A stretch of DNA of 64,000 nucleotides, taken from contig JAQGDQ010000094.1 in assembly GCA_030141605.1 (NCBI GenBank), positions 590,429-654,428 of the forward strand. The letters are read 5' to 3'. Made by a program: the position numbers and the translations under genes. The notes beneath the pieces are model-generated. The model made no database searches and was not told where the DNA came from. It saw only the letters and a program-made list of their open reading frames with translations. Positions 26,538 through 39,252 of the stretch are shown piece after piece (position 1 is the first letter of the stretch; every line of letters begins with the position of its first letter). This stretch comes from Tubiluchus corallicola (lineage: Eukaryota > Priapulida > Priapulimorpha > Priapulimorphida > Tubiluchidae).

Positions 26538-28034
26538 ATGGCATTTAATTTTATTCTTGGTAAGCGCCTGGAATCTGTAGCTGAAGGATGCGTTGAACCA
26601 CGGTACGAAAAAGAAAAACGAGAAAAGAGCATGGCAGCCGAGAAAAGGAGAGCAGCACAGGAGTGCCTTTTATTGGAGGAGGATGACAGCAGGGCAGATC
26701 CATCAAAATCCTCGCAGCAGTCAGACACAAACAGACAGAGCAGCGATCTGAACAAGAATGGCGTCATCTGTTCAGATCATCCTAACACACGCATAATGAT
26801 CAACATCAGTGGTTTAAGGTTCGAGACCCGGGTAAAGACGTTACGTCGGTACCCTGATTCTTTGTTGGGTAATCCAGCCAAACGTTGCAAGTACTTCGAC
26901 ACTTTGAGGAACGAGTATTATTTTGACCGACATCGACCTAGCTTTGATGCAATTCTCCATTATTACCAGAGTAAAGGGCGACTGCAGCGACCTGCCAATG
27001 TTCCTATGGACGTATTCATCAGTGAAATCAAATTTTTCCAATTAGGCGAGAAGGTGCTTGAGCAATACTTGGAAGGAGAAGGCATCGTGAAGGAGAAACC
27101 AAGAGCTTTACCAAAAAACCCCACTTTGAGGACAATCTGGAAATTGTTTGAGCACCCAGATGCCGGATGGCCATCACGTATTGTGGCAGTTATATCAATA
27201 TCAGTCATAGTGTTATCTGTGATCACATTCTGTGTGGAAACGTTACCAGAATTTTCTCAAAATAAAACTGTTTTGTTTCAAAATGCCACAAGAGATGAGA
27301 TTGGGGCCTTTCTTTTTAGCGATCCTTTCTTTGTCATTGAGACATTGTGTGTGTGCTGGTTTACATTTGAGTTAATCATGCGTTTTGTGTCGTCGCCAAA
27401 TAAATTTAAGTTCTGGAAAAGTTTTATGAATATTATAGATTTGACTGCCATCGTGCCATACTTCATAGGTCTATCAGTGACATACATCAACAAGTCTGGA
27501 GATATGGGATCGATGAGCTTAGCTGTACTCAGGGTTCTTCGTCTAGTCAGGGTGTTTAGAATATTTAAACTGTCACGACATTACAAAGGTTTGCAAGTCA
27601 TTGGTCAAACTTTACGAGCAAGTATTCCAGAATTAGGATTACTTACTTTCTTTCTCATCATTGGCATGATTCTTTTTGCTAGTGCTGTCTACTTTGCCGA
27701 ACTCGACAAAAGTGACTCTCACTTCACTAGTATTCCAGCCGCATTTTGGTGGGTGGTTGTCACCATGACCACAGTTGGATATGGTGACATGTTTCCACAA
27801 ACAGGTTGGGGAAAGTTGGTGGGATCTCTCTGTGTGATATCCGGTGTTCTGACAATAGCACTTCCTGTGCCTATCATTGTGTCAAATTTTGATTATTATT
27901 ACCACCGTCATTGTGACACTGAAGCTTATACGACAGAAGAGGAGGATCCTCAAGCTGATGGCGATATAGGTACCAGAATAGATTTGGAAGCAGCTGGTAG
28001 CAAAAATGATGATTACGATGAAACACATTGCTGA
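26538..28034 (+). CDS. Voltage-gated potassium channel, Kv1/Shaker type, single exon
   Basis: Encodes one 498-residue subunit of a tetrameric plasma-membrane K+ channel that opens on depolarisation. The ATG at 26538 is chosen; the frame is open a little further but has only a TTG there, and the ATG at 26631 is an alternative. Residues ~86-180 are the T1 tetramerisation domain ([22 protein letters not shown]). S1-S6 follow from ~213. S4 carries the regular arginine ladder ([18 protein letters not shown], ~330-347). The pore has the filter TMTTVGYGD (~409-417), and S6 has the PVP gate motif (443-445). T1 and S1-S6 are closest to the Shaker subfamily. The N-terminus (hydrophobic start, then basic and charged residues) could act as an inactivation ball. 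The C-terminus ends ETHC, reminiscent of the PDZ-binding ETDV of Kv1 relatives. The frame is unbroken, as in the intronless Kv1 genes of many animals. Confidence 0.95.
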   Translation: MAFNFILGKRLESVAEGCVEPRYEKEKREKSMAAEKRRAAQECLLLEEDDSRADPSKSSQQSDTNRQSSDLNKNGVICSDHPNTRIMINISGLRFETRVKTLRRYPDSLLGNPAKRCKYFDTLRNEYYFDRHRPSFDAILHYYQSKGRLQRPANVPMDVFISEIKFFQLGEKVLEQYLEGEGIVKEKPRALPKNPTLRTIWKLFEHPDAGWPSRIVAVISISVIVLSVITFCVETLPEFSQNKTVLFQNATRDEIGAFLFSDPFFVIETLCVCWFTFELIMRFVSSPNKFKFWKSFMNIIDLTAIVPYFIGLSVTYINKSGDMGSMSLAVLRVLRLVRVFRIFKLSRHYKGLQVIGQTLRASIPELGLLTFFLIIGMILFASAVYFAELDKSDSHFTSIPAAFWWVVVTMTTVGYGDMFPQTGWGKLVGSLCVISGVLTIALPVPIIVSNFDYYYHRHCDTEAYTTEEEDPQADGDIGTRIDLEAAGSKNDDYDETHC

Positions 28035-29128
<1,094 letters not shown>

Positions 29129-30855
29129 TTATTGTATTATTCACGTTCGTATTTAAAAGACTCACTTGACAATCAAATACCGTATGATAACAATCATGAG
29201 CTAAATTATTGTTTTTACAATGGCCTGTTGCTTGAATCTCGTTCCATGCTTATGTCATAATTTAAAAAAATATTTTCACTAATTAACTATTAAATGAGCT
29301 AAGCATGTTCTCTAAATAGTAATAATACATGTAATTGTTGTTTCAACAGAAATCTTTGCTGAAGTCTTTTTTATGCTGATTTCAATAAAACTAAAGACTT
29401 AGGAATCACTTCAGTACATTTCTAATTCAGTAAGCCGTTTTTCATAGAATTATAACTTTATATGTACCTAATTACAGACCCCTTATAAGTACAATTATTA
29501 AACTTTGCATTAAAATTTATACTAAAGTGGAAAGTTGTGCCTCATTAATAATAATTGCAGATTTGCAAGCGTATTTGATTGTCAGGGGATAAAACGATTT
29601 TAATCTAAATGAGAGAAGCAAGTAACAAATCATTGTTTTCCAGTAAACAGGTTCGATTGGTGATTGGACAAATGAGGCTGGGAAATACAAATTTTAAGGC
29701 TTTTCTGCATTTTATAGTATTTTTGAATTCCTTTTTCAGTTTCAATTTAAGAGGATCTCGTGTTGGATCTATTAACTTTTGTTAATGTTTGATAATTTTT
29801 CTTTGAGATTTTTTTGTAGACAAACGTCCCATAATACCACATAATTATAGCTTGAACCATATGTCAATAACGTACTTGCTAATCCTTGGGTTTACGCCGC
29901 TTGACCAGTATTTGCTACTGATAGGAATCGCAGGTATTTACCATTTGTGTATATAGAAATCATAATTACATTACTATGATGTTATTAAAATTAGCTTGTT
30001 GTTTGTTATTGTTATTTCAAGTTTTCAAATTGCTTTGTAACCGCCTGATTCCTCGTGTTGAAAGCACTAATTTTAACTTGTTGCTATTATTGGTTGGTAC
30101 GTAAACGTGCCAGGACTAATATCCATTGTATTATTATTAAAATTTTTACATTAAATATTACCATTCTACCTATGCCATTTTTGTCACTTTTGTAGCCTAC
30201 TGTTCGTATGTTGTAAAAACAGTTTGAAATTACCCGTTTAATTTTTTCTTGTAAAATAATAACGAGATCTTTTAAATTACCTTCTTCTTGATGATAGAAT
30301 CGTTACTGTTTGGTACATAATTTCTATGTATTGTGCAATTCTAACATCCCGGTTTTAAATCAGTATTCCCAATAAACGATTTTTTGTTATAACGTTGAGA
30401 AGTTAAGTGATCATTATACTTTCTGTTGTTATTGTAGCAGTGCACACAATAATTTCCAATCTTTCAACAGTATTTTTTAACAATATTTCAAAGTCAGTTA
30501 TTAATAAAATTTGATTGTTAGACCATCATCGTCGTACGTCCATCACGTTACATCTATTATAGCGCTGGGCATGCAGAATTTTAAAATAAAAAAATCCGCC
30601 CTCGAGATAGCTAAACAAAGCAGTAATCCAGAAAAAACTAGTCACTGCTATTGTGGTGTCTGGTCAGCACCATTTCCGTTCTCTTGAGCATCATTGAAAC
30701 ACTAAAATCTTGTTGGAGAACGCCGTTTACTAGTTGCGACATGCGTGCTGCCATCTAGGGCCTACAAAAAATGTTATTAAGCAAGACAGAAGCTAGTGTT
30801 GTCCTTCCGCGGGTGTAAACGATGTGGTAGAGAAATGAGGTATTTAGGAAATTAA
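29129..30855. other. Gene-free stretch
   Basis: AT-rich; no supported gene, RNA or repeat. Confidence 0.4.
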
Positions 30856-30922
30856 GTTAGATCCGGAATTTGAACGCAAGATCTTTGTCATTCAAAATGC
30901 ACATGCTTCACCGACCAGACAA
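30856..30922 (-). repeat. tRNA-like SINE head
   Basis: On the minus strand a box A-like tggtcggtgaagc is followed about 35 bases later by a box B-like gttcaaattcc. This matches the spacing of an internal RNA polymerase III promoter of a tRNA. The cloverleaf arms are not well paired, so a tRNA-derived SINE fragment is more likely than a working tRNA. Confidence 0.5.
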
Positions 30923-31307
30923 ATGATTGACAACTGTCTCACTGAATGTTATTGAGCTGCTTTGTTTAGAAATATTATGCTTATTTTTTAATTTATTTTT
31001 TATTTTAAATTTGTTTCATACATGTATACATAGCATTGTATAAAAATTAAAAATACTCAACTATACTACAAAATAGCGGTAGAAATAAATAAAATATTTA
31101 CATATGCATACATACACACCCAGACACAAAACATAAAATCACAAGACAGATCACTAAAAATACAATACACAGAGGCATGAAACTCAATAAAACTCACCTT
31201 AAAATGGTAAAAGATGTTGATTTCATAATGCAAAATATAGTTTGTAGTTTGTACCAGTTCGTCCATATAACTGTATTGTGATATGCAGAGTAAACATACA
31301 ATTTATC

Positions 31308-31427
31308 AATAATATTATTAGGTATTTCTGCCAGCCCTTATATAAAGAATCCTGTTATTTTTCGTGTAATAATATTATTAGGTATTTCTGCCAGCCCTTA
31401 TATAAAGAATCCTGTTATCTTTCGTGT
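31308..31427. repeat. 60-bp tandem duplication
   Basis: Two adjacent 60-bp units (31308-31367 and 31368-31427) differ at a single base (gttattttt versus gttatcttt). They are followed by the first part of a third unit. The near identity points to a recent duplication. Confidence 0.92.
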
Positions 31428-31537
31428 AATAATATCATAGTTTGGCTTAAATAAAACACAAGCCCAGTGATATTTGGTTACTTTCATATGTTAAGTTTGT
31501 CCATTACCTTTCATCAGTACTAAACACTGTATAAACT

Positions 31538-31757
31538 AGAATGCAAGCACTAACGTGCTTGGATCCAGCACGTCCAATTTGCTCGTTTGATCTTTTTGTA
31601 AAGACAAAGTTAATGGTTTTCACAAGAAAGTCGCGGGAAGCATTTAGCACAGCATAGAATATGTTTTCCATACTGTTGGGCAAACTGTTTGTTAGACTCA
31701 CGGTTAACAGAATCAGTCGCTTAATTGACTAATAAACGTCTGGTTCGTGCCGCTCCT
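31538..31757. mobile_element. Dispersed repeat family B, copy 2
   Basis: Bases 31538-31619 align with 21645-21720: aatg.aag.actaacgtgc, then ggatcc and gcacgtc, then taatggttt. A weak inverted end (gttcgtgccg, near 31742) may be the other terminus. No transposase frame was seen. Confidence 0.45.
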
Positions 31758-34468
31758 ATTCAAATGTGTATAAAAACTGTCGGCAGTTGATTCAATAACT
31801 CCGCATAACTAGCTCAATTTTTGTAGTTAAAATAAGACACTTGCGATCAAAGAGCGTTTACTACAGCGCGCCTTTGCAAACCATTATTTTCCGTGTTTGT
31901 CGTTTCCACTGCTTCCGCACAGAAAGCCACGTAAACACACGGATACGTACTCTAATAGTCAAACCATTTTTTCTGCGGAGGGACAAGTTCATTTTTATAA
32001 TGGAGAGACTCACACGATGTAGAGATTAAACCTGGTTTGACGACAAGTTAATCCCAAATATAGTCACAGAGATTTTACAAAGGAGCTGTACGTCGAAGTG
32101 CCTATGATGCCTATGAAGTCAATAGTGATTTTAGAATATATCTTGTTTTTGTTATTAAGTTAGCGTTCCCGTAAATTTAGATCTGATTTTGCGATTGCAT
32201 TTTTTAATTCATAGTATATATTTACACGCGCTTTTGCAACAATAGATCTACTTTGCCCTGAAAATGTTCTTTCATAGTTATGTTGTTACAATGAAAAAAA
32301 CTTGTAAGCTTCAAAACATTGTTACCTATATGATAAAAACCGCTTTTTAATTTTCAGTGAAAACAATCGGTCCATTTGAATTCTACTGGAAAGCACGCTG
32401 TAAAATTGCGACTTCTCGGTACGCTTCACGACGAAATGCTTGTGATAACTTTTAAAGATATATTTGACAACAACACCACTAGACAATCTAACCAAGCTTT
32501 AGGGATTACAAAGACAAATGCGTGCCATAGGAAATGACATTAAGTCATTTCGCATCAAATAATAAAATACTATAAACAATAACTGGCAATCGGCCTGTGC
32601 TTAATTTCCAACGTGCTGAAGTATAACTCTACATAACTAATTGGTTTACTTGTCAGATGAATTTAAATTAAATCATATTGTTGATAAGTTCTTAAGGCTT
32701 TAAAACCAGTATTTATTTCCCAGTATTTATTTCACGAAGCTGTTTGTTGTGTTTGTTTTTCTTTTTTCTTTAGCGTTACTACAGCTATTCTTGTTTCTTG
32801 ACTATCACTCACTCACACTGGGCAAATTTTTATGGTGAAAAAAATCGCAAGTAGCGTATCATGTACACACGGAAACATCTGTTGACGCATGCGCGGTATG
32901 CGTGTGTGTCCAATTCGTGCTTTTTTTTTAGAAAATTAGCTGGATCAAGGGCGTATAGACCATTAAGCAAGGGCAAAGAAAACAAACGAAACTGATCCCT
33001 GAAAATCTAGAACAAACACAAAGCTGCCTGATATTGTTTACAAAAAGAAACATGCAAACGTTGTAAACTAACAACCTGTACCACTGTCTGTATTTCAGTC
33101 AAAATATGAAAAGATAAAACGTATATGCAGCACAGAATTAAATTTTAGAGATGAAAAGGGCTAGTTAGAAGATTATGGATAAAAGCACAAAGAGCCAAAG
33201 ATACTTACCGGTGCCTATTAAAAGATAAATGATTATTCAGATTTACATCTTTTAAACGGTTTTTAACAAGTTTGCTACCCTGAGCACACAGCAAAGCAGC
33301 ATCGTCGACAGACCCAGGGAGTTCATTCCAGATTTAATTATTCTATTTGAAAAACTTTTTTGAAATAACCAAGTTGGCGGTGAGTAGGCTGCAACTTTAA
33401 GCGGTGACCCCAGGTTACATCAGATACAAGTGCTTTGCTAAAAATACATATTTGTCTATAGCACTGTCTCCATTTAATATAGGATATGTTGACCAAACAT
33501 ACATCGTTAGATCATACAATGAGATTTGTCAGACTTTACAACGCTCACCAAACGAGATAATGCTACGTACATTTTATATAAAATAAACTAAAGATTGACC
33601 GATTGATTAAAGATAAAGACAAATTAAGTTATTTTGTATTTTTGGTAAAATGCACACTCGCAGGTTTTTTTAGTAAACAGGTATACACTAAACATAAATC
33701 ATTTACTCCGCCAACCCATTGTACGTCGAATCACATCTGATAATAGCTGACTTTAATCAAATTATGCAATTCAGCTAAACTTTGCCAAAATTTTGATTTT
33801 TCAAGGCACTAGCGTCCTCTCCTCACTGCTACAGTTACTACATGTTTACAGCGTGACAGAGACTACACACTACAAGTTGCTCGCGCCATCTGTTGCAAAT
33901 AAATAAAATTTCGCATGGGTGCGATAAGTATAGTACAATCTCTCTTATTGCTACGCACAACATGCATTATTACAGAATTGTACAGTTTTGCAGTTTTGAG
34001 TTACTCGCTTGCGAAGTAATTCTACAGAAAGGTTTGTTTCGCAGTGATGCTGCTATCGTTCTCGATTTTGCATTATCTTTTAATATTGTGACGTCAGAGT
34101 TGACCAACTCCCCACTTCTAAATTTTTACGAAAGAATCGGATTCCATCACATCAGTAAATGGTGTTCTAAATGAGTATTCAGGCAGTTTGGCAGAAAAAC
34201 TCAATAAGCGATTAACACAATGCTTTGCGTTCCAGATTGTTTACATACCACATGTTTATTTGAGCTGATTAAATTTTATCGTTTATTTCTAACGTAATAC
34301 ATAACACAACTACAACTAGCATGAAATTATTGCTGAAATAAGCGCCTCAAAATGTCTCTAAATTGTTCATGTTATTCTTCTCTCTTTTTATTTCACTCTT
34401 TTCGTCCTTTTTTGTCGTTCTCATCATTTCTCATCCTCTCTCCTCTCGTTTCTCTCTTCCATCTCTCT

Positions 34469-34472
<4 letters not shown>
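31758..34472. other. Gene-free stretch
   Basis: No supported gene. The short plus-strand frames at 31841-32029, 33404-33586 and 33893-34174 show no recognised domain. Confidence 0.4.

Positions 34473-34522
<50 letters not shown>
34473..34522. repeat. (TC)25 microsatellite
   Basis: A perfect CT dinucleotide run embedded in a wider pyrimidine-rich tract (about 34377-34600). The Ser/Leu-rich open frames here are by-products. Confidence 0.97.
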
Positions 34523-34526
<4 letters not shown>

Positions 34527-34600
34527 CCCACCTCTCTCTCGTTCCCCGTTCTCTGTGTCTTTTCTTATCTCTTTATCTGTTCACTCAACTCGCCTTTTTT

Positions 34601-35294
34601 CTCTGCTTCAGATGGGGTCTTGAAAATTAGCTCTTATGAATGCATAGGAGTGAACGTGTGAACGTAATGACAGAAACTTATGCTTTTGTACACACCTCTA
34701 CAAACTGTTTTTACCACATCTTGGCCATATTTTATATAAGTTGATTGCCGGTGCAGATGATGAAATCCGATGTTGTTAAAGTCAATAATTTTCAGTTTTA
34801 AAAATCTACAAATTAAAAAGTGGTTGATTATTCGTTTATTTTTCTTTTCTACCAACAGGCACGGGGACGTATCAATAGCTTAAACAATATAAACAATAAT
34901 TTCAAAATCAGAATTTTTTCCGTGTAATTAGACTGCGTTGAGCATTTCAGGGTATGTATATTTTTTGCTGGCTGACAAAATTGGCAGATCATATCAATTT
35001 GTAAAGTAGCCGCGATTAAGGGGTTCAAAATCTTGAAACCTATTAACTTAACTTTCTATTAACTTGTGCGACTTTTTTTGGGGAAGATATTTTTCTGGGA
35101 AATGGTTTTTTCATCATTTGATCGGTACCCGAAGAATTTTGTGATTGTCCGAAAATTTTTTGCCGAATTGGGGGGGGGGGGTGAGGGCTGCAGCTCCCTT
35201 CCCCTTCACTGGTTCGTATGCCTGTACCGTGATCTATATGCACTAAAGTGACCCATGCCTTAAGTGAGGTCATCCATATTGAACCAGTTTTAGG
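34601..35294. other. Gene-free stretch
   Basis: No supported gene; contains a poly-G run (about 35170-35180). Confidence 0.4.
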
Positions 35295-35467
35295 TGACGT
35301 TTAGCATCCAGAATGCGTATGCTGTTTATCTTTTTTTCAATGCGCCCGTTTATCAGACCTGCGTTATGCATTATTTCTTTCTGCAGCTATTTTCTATTGA
35401 TTTTTATTCCGGAACTATTCCGCAGATGGATAACGCATAACGCATTCCGGATGTCTGGTAAACGCCA
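35295..35467. mobile_element. MITE-like inverted-repeat element, family A copy 2
   Basis: About 173 bp, homologous along its length to 7806-8000. The left end is tgacgtttagcatcc and the right end is ggatgtctggtaaacgcca. They share the interior word acctgcgttatgc and ttctgcag. It is shorter and more diverged than copy 1 and noncoding. Confidence 0.75.
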
Positions 35468-35660
35468 CTTTAATGCCATTTGATTATCCGAAGCTCTTTT
35501 AAAAATAATTCTACGTTCCTCCTTGCGAAAGAATGTTAGAATATGCAGGCATAAAAGATTTGTAGGTCTACCATGTCGTCGTGTATAAGAAGACTGAACG
35601 GTGTACTACTGTAAATTAAGATACTTTAGATATTTATTAGTGTCAAAAATACATACAATG

Positions 35661-35748
35661 CAAGAAAAAACAAGGCATACATACAATTTCGATTTTGAAA
35701 TATACAAGAAAAAACAAGACACACATACAATTTCGATTTTGAAATATA
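35661..35748. repeat. 44-bp tandem duplication
   Basis: Two adjacent copies (35661-35704, 35705-35748) differ at two bases. The unit contains acaatttcgattttgaaata. It lies just past the 3' end of the retrotransposon at 35880-38320 and could belong to its 3' UTR. Confidence 0.85.
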
Positions 35749-36168
35749 ATGATACTATATACAAACAAAACAATTACTAATAAAACAAATATTATTAAAT
35801 CTGCTTGTTAGTTGTATTAGTTACTTAAATGAAACGTTCAATGATTAGTATTTAAAATAAATTGTCATTCCTTAGGCCTCATTTTCAATGGTATGATTAT
35901 TACATAGTATATTGTTCTTCATGTCTTAAAAACGCTTTTTCAACATAATCAATAAATGCCTTAATTACTTCCAAATCATTACTTCTCATCAGGAATAAAA
36001 ATTTATCAGCATCGCTCATAAGGAAAAATTCTGGTATAATTACATTGATGCGATTATATAATTTCTTTCTAAAATCATTGTAATATGGGTTTTTATAACA
36101 AAGTGTAATTGGTCTTCGATTTCATTTCTTAAATAGTATGAGCGTATACCATTTCCAGCTGGGATTTT

Positions 36169-36471
36169 TCAAGGTTTAACGTACCTCCCTCTTTCAATAC
36201 ACAAAGTATGAGAGCTGATTCTCAGTTTTGTAAATTTTGTTATAGCATATTTGGAATAACCAGAAAGTAAATAGTTTCCTAGTTGATATTGTTTTTTGAA
36301 GGTACGATACGTTCGCAGTTTGTTTTGTCCATCAGGTTTGTTATTATTATGGATTTCTTCTTCCCAAAACAAAGTATAATCAGTTTTTATGAAGTAGTCG
36401 CTTAGGTGAAAACGTTGTCTGGTTATTCCACACGTGTTCAAAGCTAAATACACATAATGTATACTTAACAA
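36169..36471 (-). pseudogene. Non-LTR retrotransposon C-terminal region fragment
   Basis: The segment KLRTYRTFKKQYQLGNYL, the following LRISSHTLCIERGRY block and, past a stop, an NEIEDQ-like stretch match the region C-terminal to the RT of jockey/I-like elements. That region normally leads to a cysteine/histidine motif. The frame carries stops on both sides. Confidence 0.7.
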
Positions 36472-36542
36472 AAGTAGTCCAACAAAAACAGCTAAGTTTC
36501 GGTTTTCGTTATAAGCAGTGGCGGATTGTATACTTAATTATT

Positions 36543-37199
36543 TTAATAAAAATGGGGGAAACGGCCACGTTCTGCCCTAGTCGCACATTTGCTTGATTTG
36601 TTATCGACATTCAAAAGAAATCTGCATAATTTAATATTGGCATCTTCGCTTGGCGCACTATCAAATTTAGTTTGAATAAGCGGAGAATTGGTTTTAATTT
36701 TAGTAATGCTAGGTCCCCATACACAAGAGCCATACAGCATGATAGGTACTACAGTATGTTCAAATAATTTGATAATAGTAAGTGGATTTGAGATGTACTT
36801 TTTCATGCAGTAAAAAGCTTTTAGGCATTTGTCTTTTAGTTTGGTGCAGCTTTGCCTGAAAGCACCGACCACTAAGTATTCAGAGGATTGGACTATTTTC
36901 AGCTTATCAGACCCATAGGTAAAGTTCAAGTCTTTTAGACTTCTACTTCTGCCTGCTTTGTTAAAAACAATAATTTCTGTCTTTTTAGTGTTAACTTCTA
37001 GAGCCCATTCGCTACAATAATTATTAAGCTTATTTAAGGCATTGTTGCAATCCTGACTGGGAACAAGAAAGTAAGACATATCATCTGCATAGAGAAGACA
37101 TTTGGTTTCAAAATTGCCTAGACTGACGGGATCGCATTCATTAGATGTGAAAACTGTTGGTAAGTCATTGATATACAAGGAAAAGAGAACTGAGCTCAA
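36543..37199 (-). pseudogene. Reverse transcriptase fragment (YADD block and thumb)
   Basis: The 218-codon frame starts in SSVLFSLYINDLP, which precedes the catalytic core in non-LTR reverse transcriptases. It contains LLYADDMSYFLV with the catalytic Asp pair. It continues with WALEVNTKKTEIIVF (motif D) and the thumb region (LFEHTVVPIMLYGSCVWG). It originally copied element RNA at a nicked chromosomal target. The conserved PQG-type motif upstream is disrupted, and flanking stops make it a pseudogene. Confidence 0.88.
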
Positions 37200-37510
37200 C
37201 GTACATCCTTGCTTAACACCTAAGGAGGATGCTATATCTATATACCGCCAGCGATTTTAACGGAGTAATTAGCTTTAGAGTAAATATTTTGCAGAATCTT
37301 AAGAAAATAACCACCTATATTATTTTATAGCAATTTATAGTACAATCCAATTCGCCAAACTGCGTCAAAGGCTTTGCGCAAATCAACGAAATAACAACAA
37401 AGTTTATGATTTGGTTTCAAAAATTTATCAATAAGTGTTTTTAATGTAAACATATGGTCACTGGTACGACAGCCTTTTTTAAATCCTATTTAAAATGCAG
37501 AATGTTATTA

Positions 37511-37711
37511 TTAGGAATTTTCTAACCTGTTATTAAGAATGCTCGCAAATAATTTGCTTAAGCTGCTTGAAATGGCAATTCCGCTATAATTGTTTGGATC
37601 TGTTGCATTTCCACTTTTGTATATTGGGATGATGTGGCTTTGCTTCCACTGGGTAGGATAGCAGGAACCAGAAAAGACCAAATTTATTAATTTACGAAGA
37701 TAGGGAACCAT
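37511..37711 (-). pseudogene. Reverse transcriptase fragment (fingers)
   Basis: The sequence YPTQWKQSHIIPIYKSGNA and the following DPNNYSGIAISSSLSKLFASIL correspond to RT motifs 1-2 (W...I.P..K.G....NYR.I......K..). The normally conserved NYRPI is altered to NYSGI. It is out of frame with the downstream YADD block. Confidence 0.88.
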
Positions 37712-37939
37712 AACTTCGCTTGAAGCATTTCCTTTATTAACCGTCTGTACCAGCAGTTTTGTTATTAAAACTGTTTAATGACAATCAGGATTTCCGTATC
37801 AGTCATTCTATAATCTAACTGAGAAAAAGAAGTGTAATTTTCTTCAATATACTCTGACAATTTTTTAGTTTTTCTCCAATGGCTGTCATTACTATTCAAT
37901 GAACTTCGAAAATGTTCTACCCAAACTATTGGGTCAATG

Positions 37940-38170
37940 TCATCGCCCTTGTTTAAGGTTTTTTTCTGGGTTCTGATTATCTTTCAAGTGTTTGATTAGG
38001 TTCCAAAAGACCTTCGGATTTTTAGTTTCCAGTTCAGTTAGTTGTTTCATAACACGGGCTTGATATTCCCTGTGTGCTTGCTGCTTGATCTTTTTATAAT
38101 ACCTCTGTTCTTTAAAGTACAGTTCTCGTAAGTTTCTATTATAAGGGGCGCTTTGCAATTTAAAATGCAA
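37940..38170 (-). pseudogene. Retrotransposon linker region upstream of RT
   Basis: A basic, coiled-coil-like segment (KEQRYYKKIKQQAHREYQ, then NPKVFWNLIKHLKD) matches the region between endonuclease and reverse transcriptase in jockey/I-like elements. Upstream readable sequence (WPDKKWFNSQWKAAHNRL) continues to about 38280 before similarity is lost. Confidence 0.75.
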
Positions 38171-38329
38171 GTATTTTAGTCGGTTGTGGGCTGCTTTCCA
38201 TTGACTGTTAAACCATTTCTTATCTGGCCAGTGTTTTTGCTGGGCTACGCGTTTATTATTATTTAGAGTATTTCGTTCTTTAATTATCTTAGATGCAGCT
38301 ATAAAGCAAAATGGAATTAATGTTATTTA

Positions 38330-39252
38330 CAGCCGCTTCAATCTCGTTCTCGTTTACATTATAATTAAAGCAATGTAGTATAGTGCATTAAGGCCTTTTT
38401 ATAAATAATCTCTGGATTGTGGCACGTCAAGCTTCGCTAGCGGTTTCTTTACTTGCGTAAACTACATGAAAGTGCGCACATCATTGTCTATTGTTGAGCA
38501 GATGAAACCACAAAATACTATAATTTGTTAAAATCAAACCTGTTGTAGTTTGCCATTTTTTATGAAAGATGAAGTGTAGCCAACCTAAAAGGAGAGAAAG
38601 TAGGTAAATTAGTAAAATTATGGTATTGTGTGCTTTCATTCGCATACATTACCCATCAACTATAGTGAATGATGAAAGCAATTTACCTGTAGCATAAGAC
38701 TTCACCGCCACACTCAACAAAAATTAGAACAACGTCCATACTAACTGAACACAACAGAGTAGCGCCACCTATCAATACTGGCCTTCATTCACTTTGTTAA
38801 ACGAATGCGATTCGCAATGTCTACACAATTATATTACTAGAATTTAATAACCAAGATTTAATAGACAAAATAAGCAACAGAGGAAATGAATTAAAGCAAC
38901 AAGGTTTCTCTCAAAAGCAAGTTTTGAACAACGTGTACGTTGATGACACATCACATCATGCCAGTGATTCCACGTCAGCAGCGCCGCGTCACGTTTTTGC
39001 AGCCATGTGTAAATTTTTACAGACATGTACGAATCTTGATAAGGCAGTTGTAAAGCTGCATGAGTGCATTTCTATTTACGTACTTACGCACCTCATATCT
39101 ATTTATACATTATTATATGAGGTGCATCTAGTTACGTAGGCCTATTCTATTAGTCAAAATAATGCTTAGATGCGCAGTCAAGATTCGTGTTTTCTAAGCT
39201 GAAAGAGTTAGACGGAATTTGCCAACTTTATAAGGCCTTGCTAATTTTTGTA
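38330..39252. other. Upstream flank of the BTB gene
   Basis: No supported gene. Overlapping short frames on both strands (38844-39139) have no recognised domain. A pair of atgaggtgcat / tgcgcacctcat-type words near 39085-39127 forms an inverted repeat. Confidence 0.4.

Larger units (their letters stand above)
35880..38320 (-). mobile_element. 5'-truncated, decayed non-LTR retrotransposon
   Basis: Minus-strand frames in order encode a linker region (38170-37940), the N-terminal part of the reverse transcriptase (37711-37511), the YADD active-site block (37199-36543) and a C-terminal region (36471-36169 and on to about 35900). They lie in at least three frames, separated by stops, so the copy is dead. 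No endonuclease domain is visible, consistent with 5' truncation during target-primed reverse transcription. It differs in sequence from the element at 60.4-64 kb. Confidence 0.85.

Noticed and set aside
34352-34630. Ser/Leu- and Phe-rich plus-strand frames
   Set aside because: By-product of the (TC)n tract; no domain and two overlapping frames equally open.
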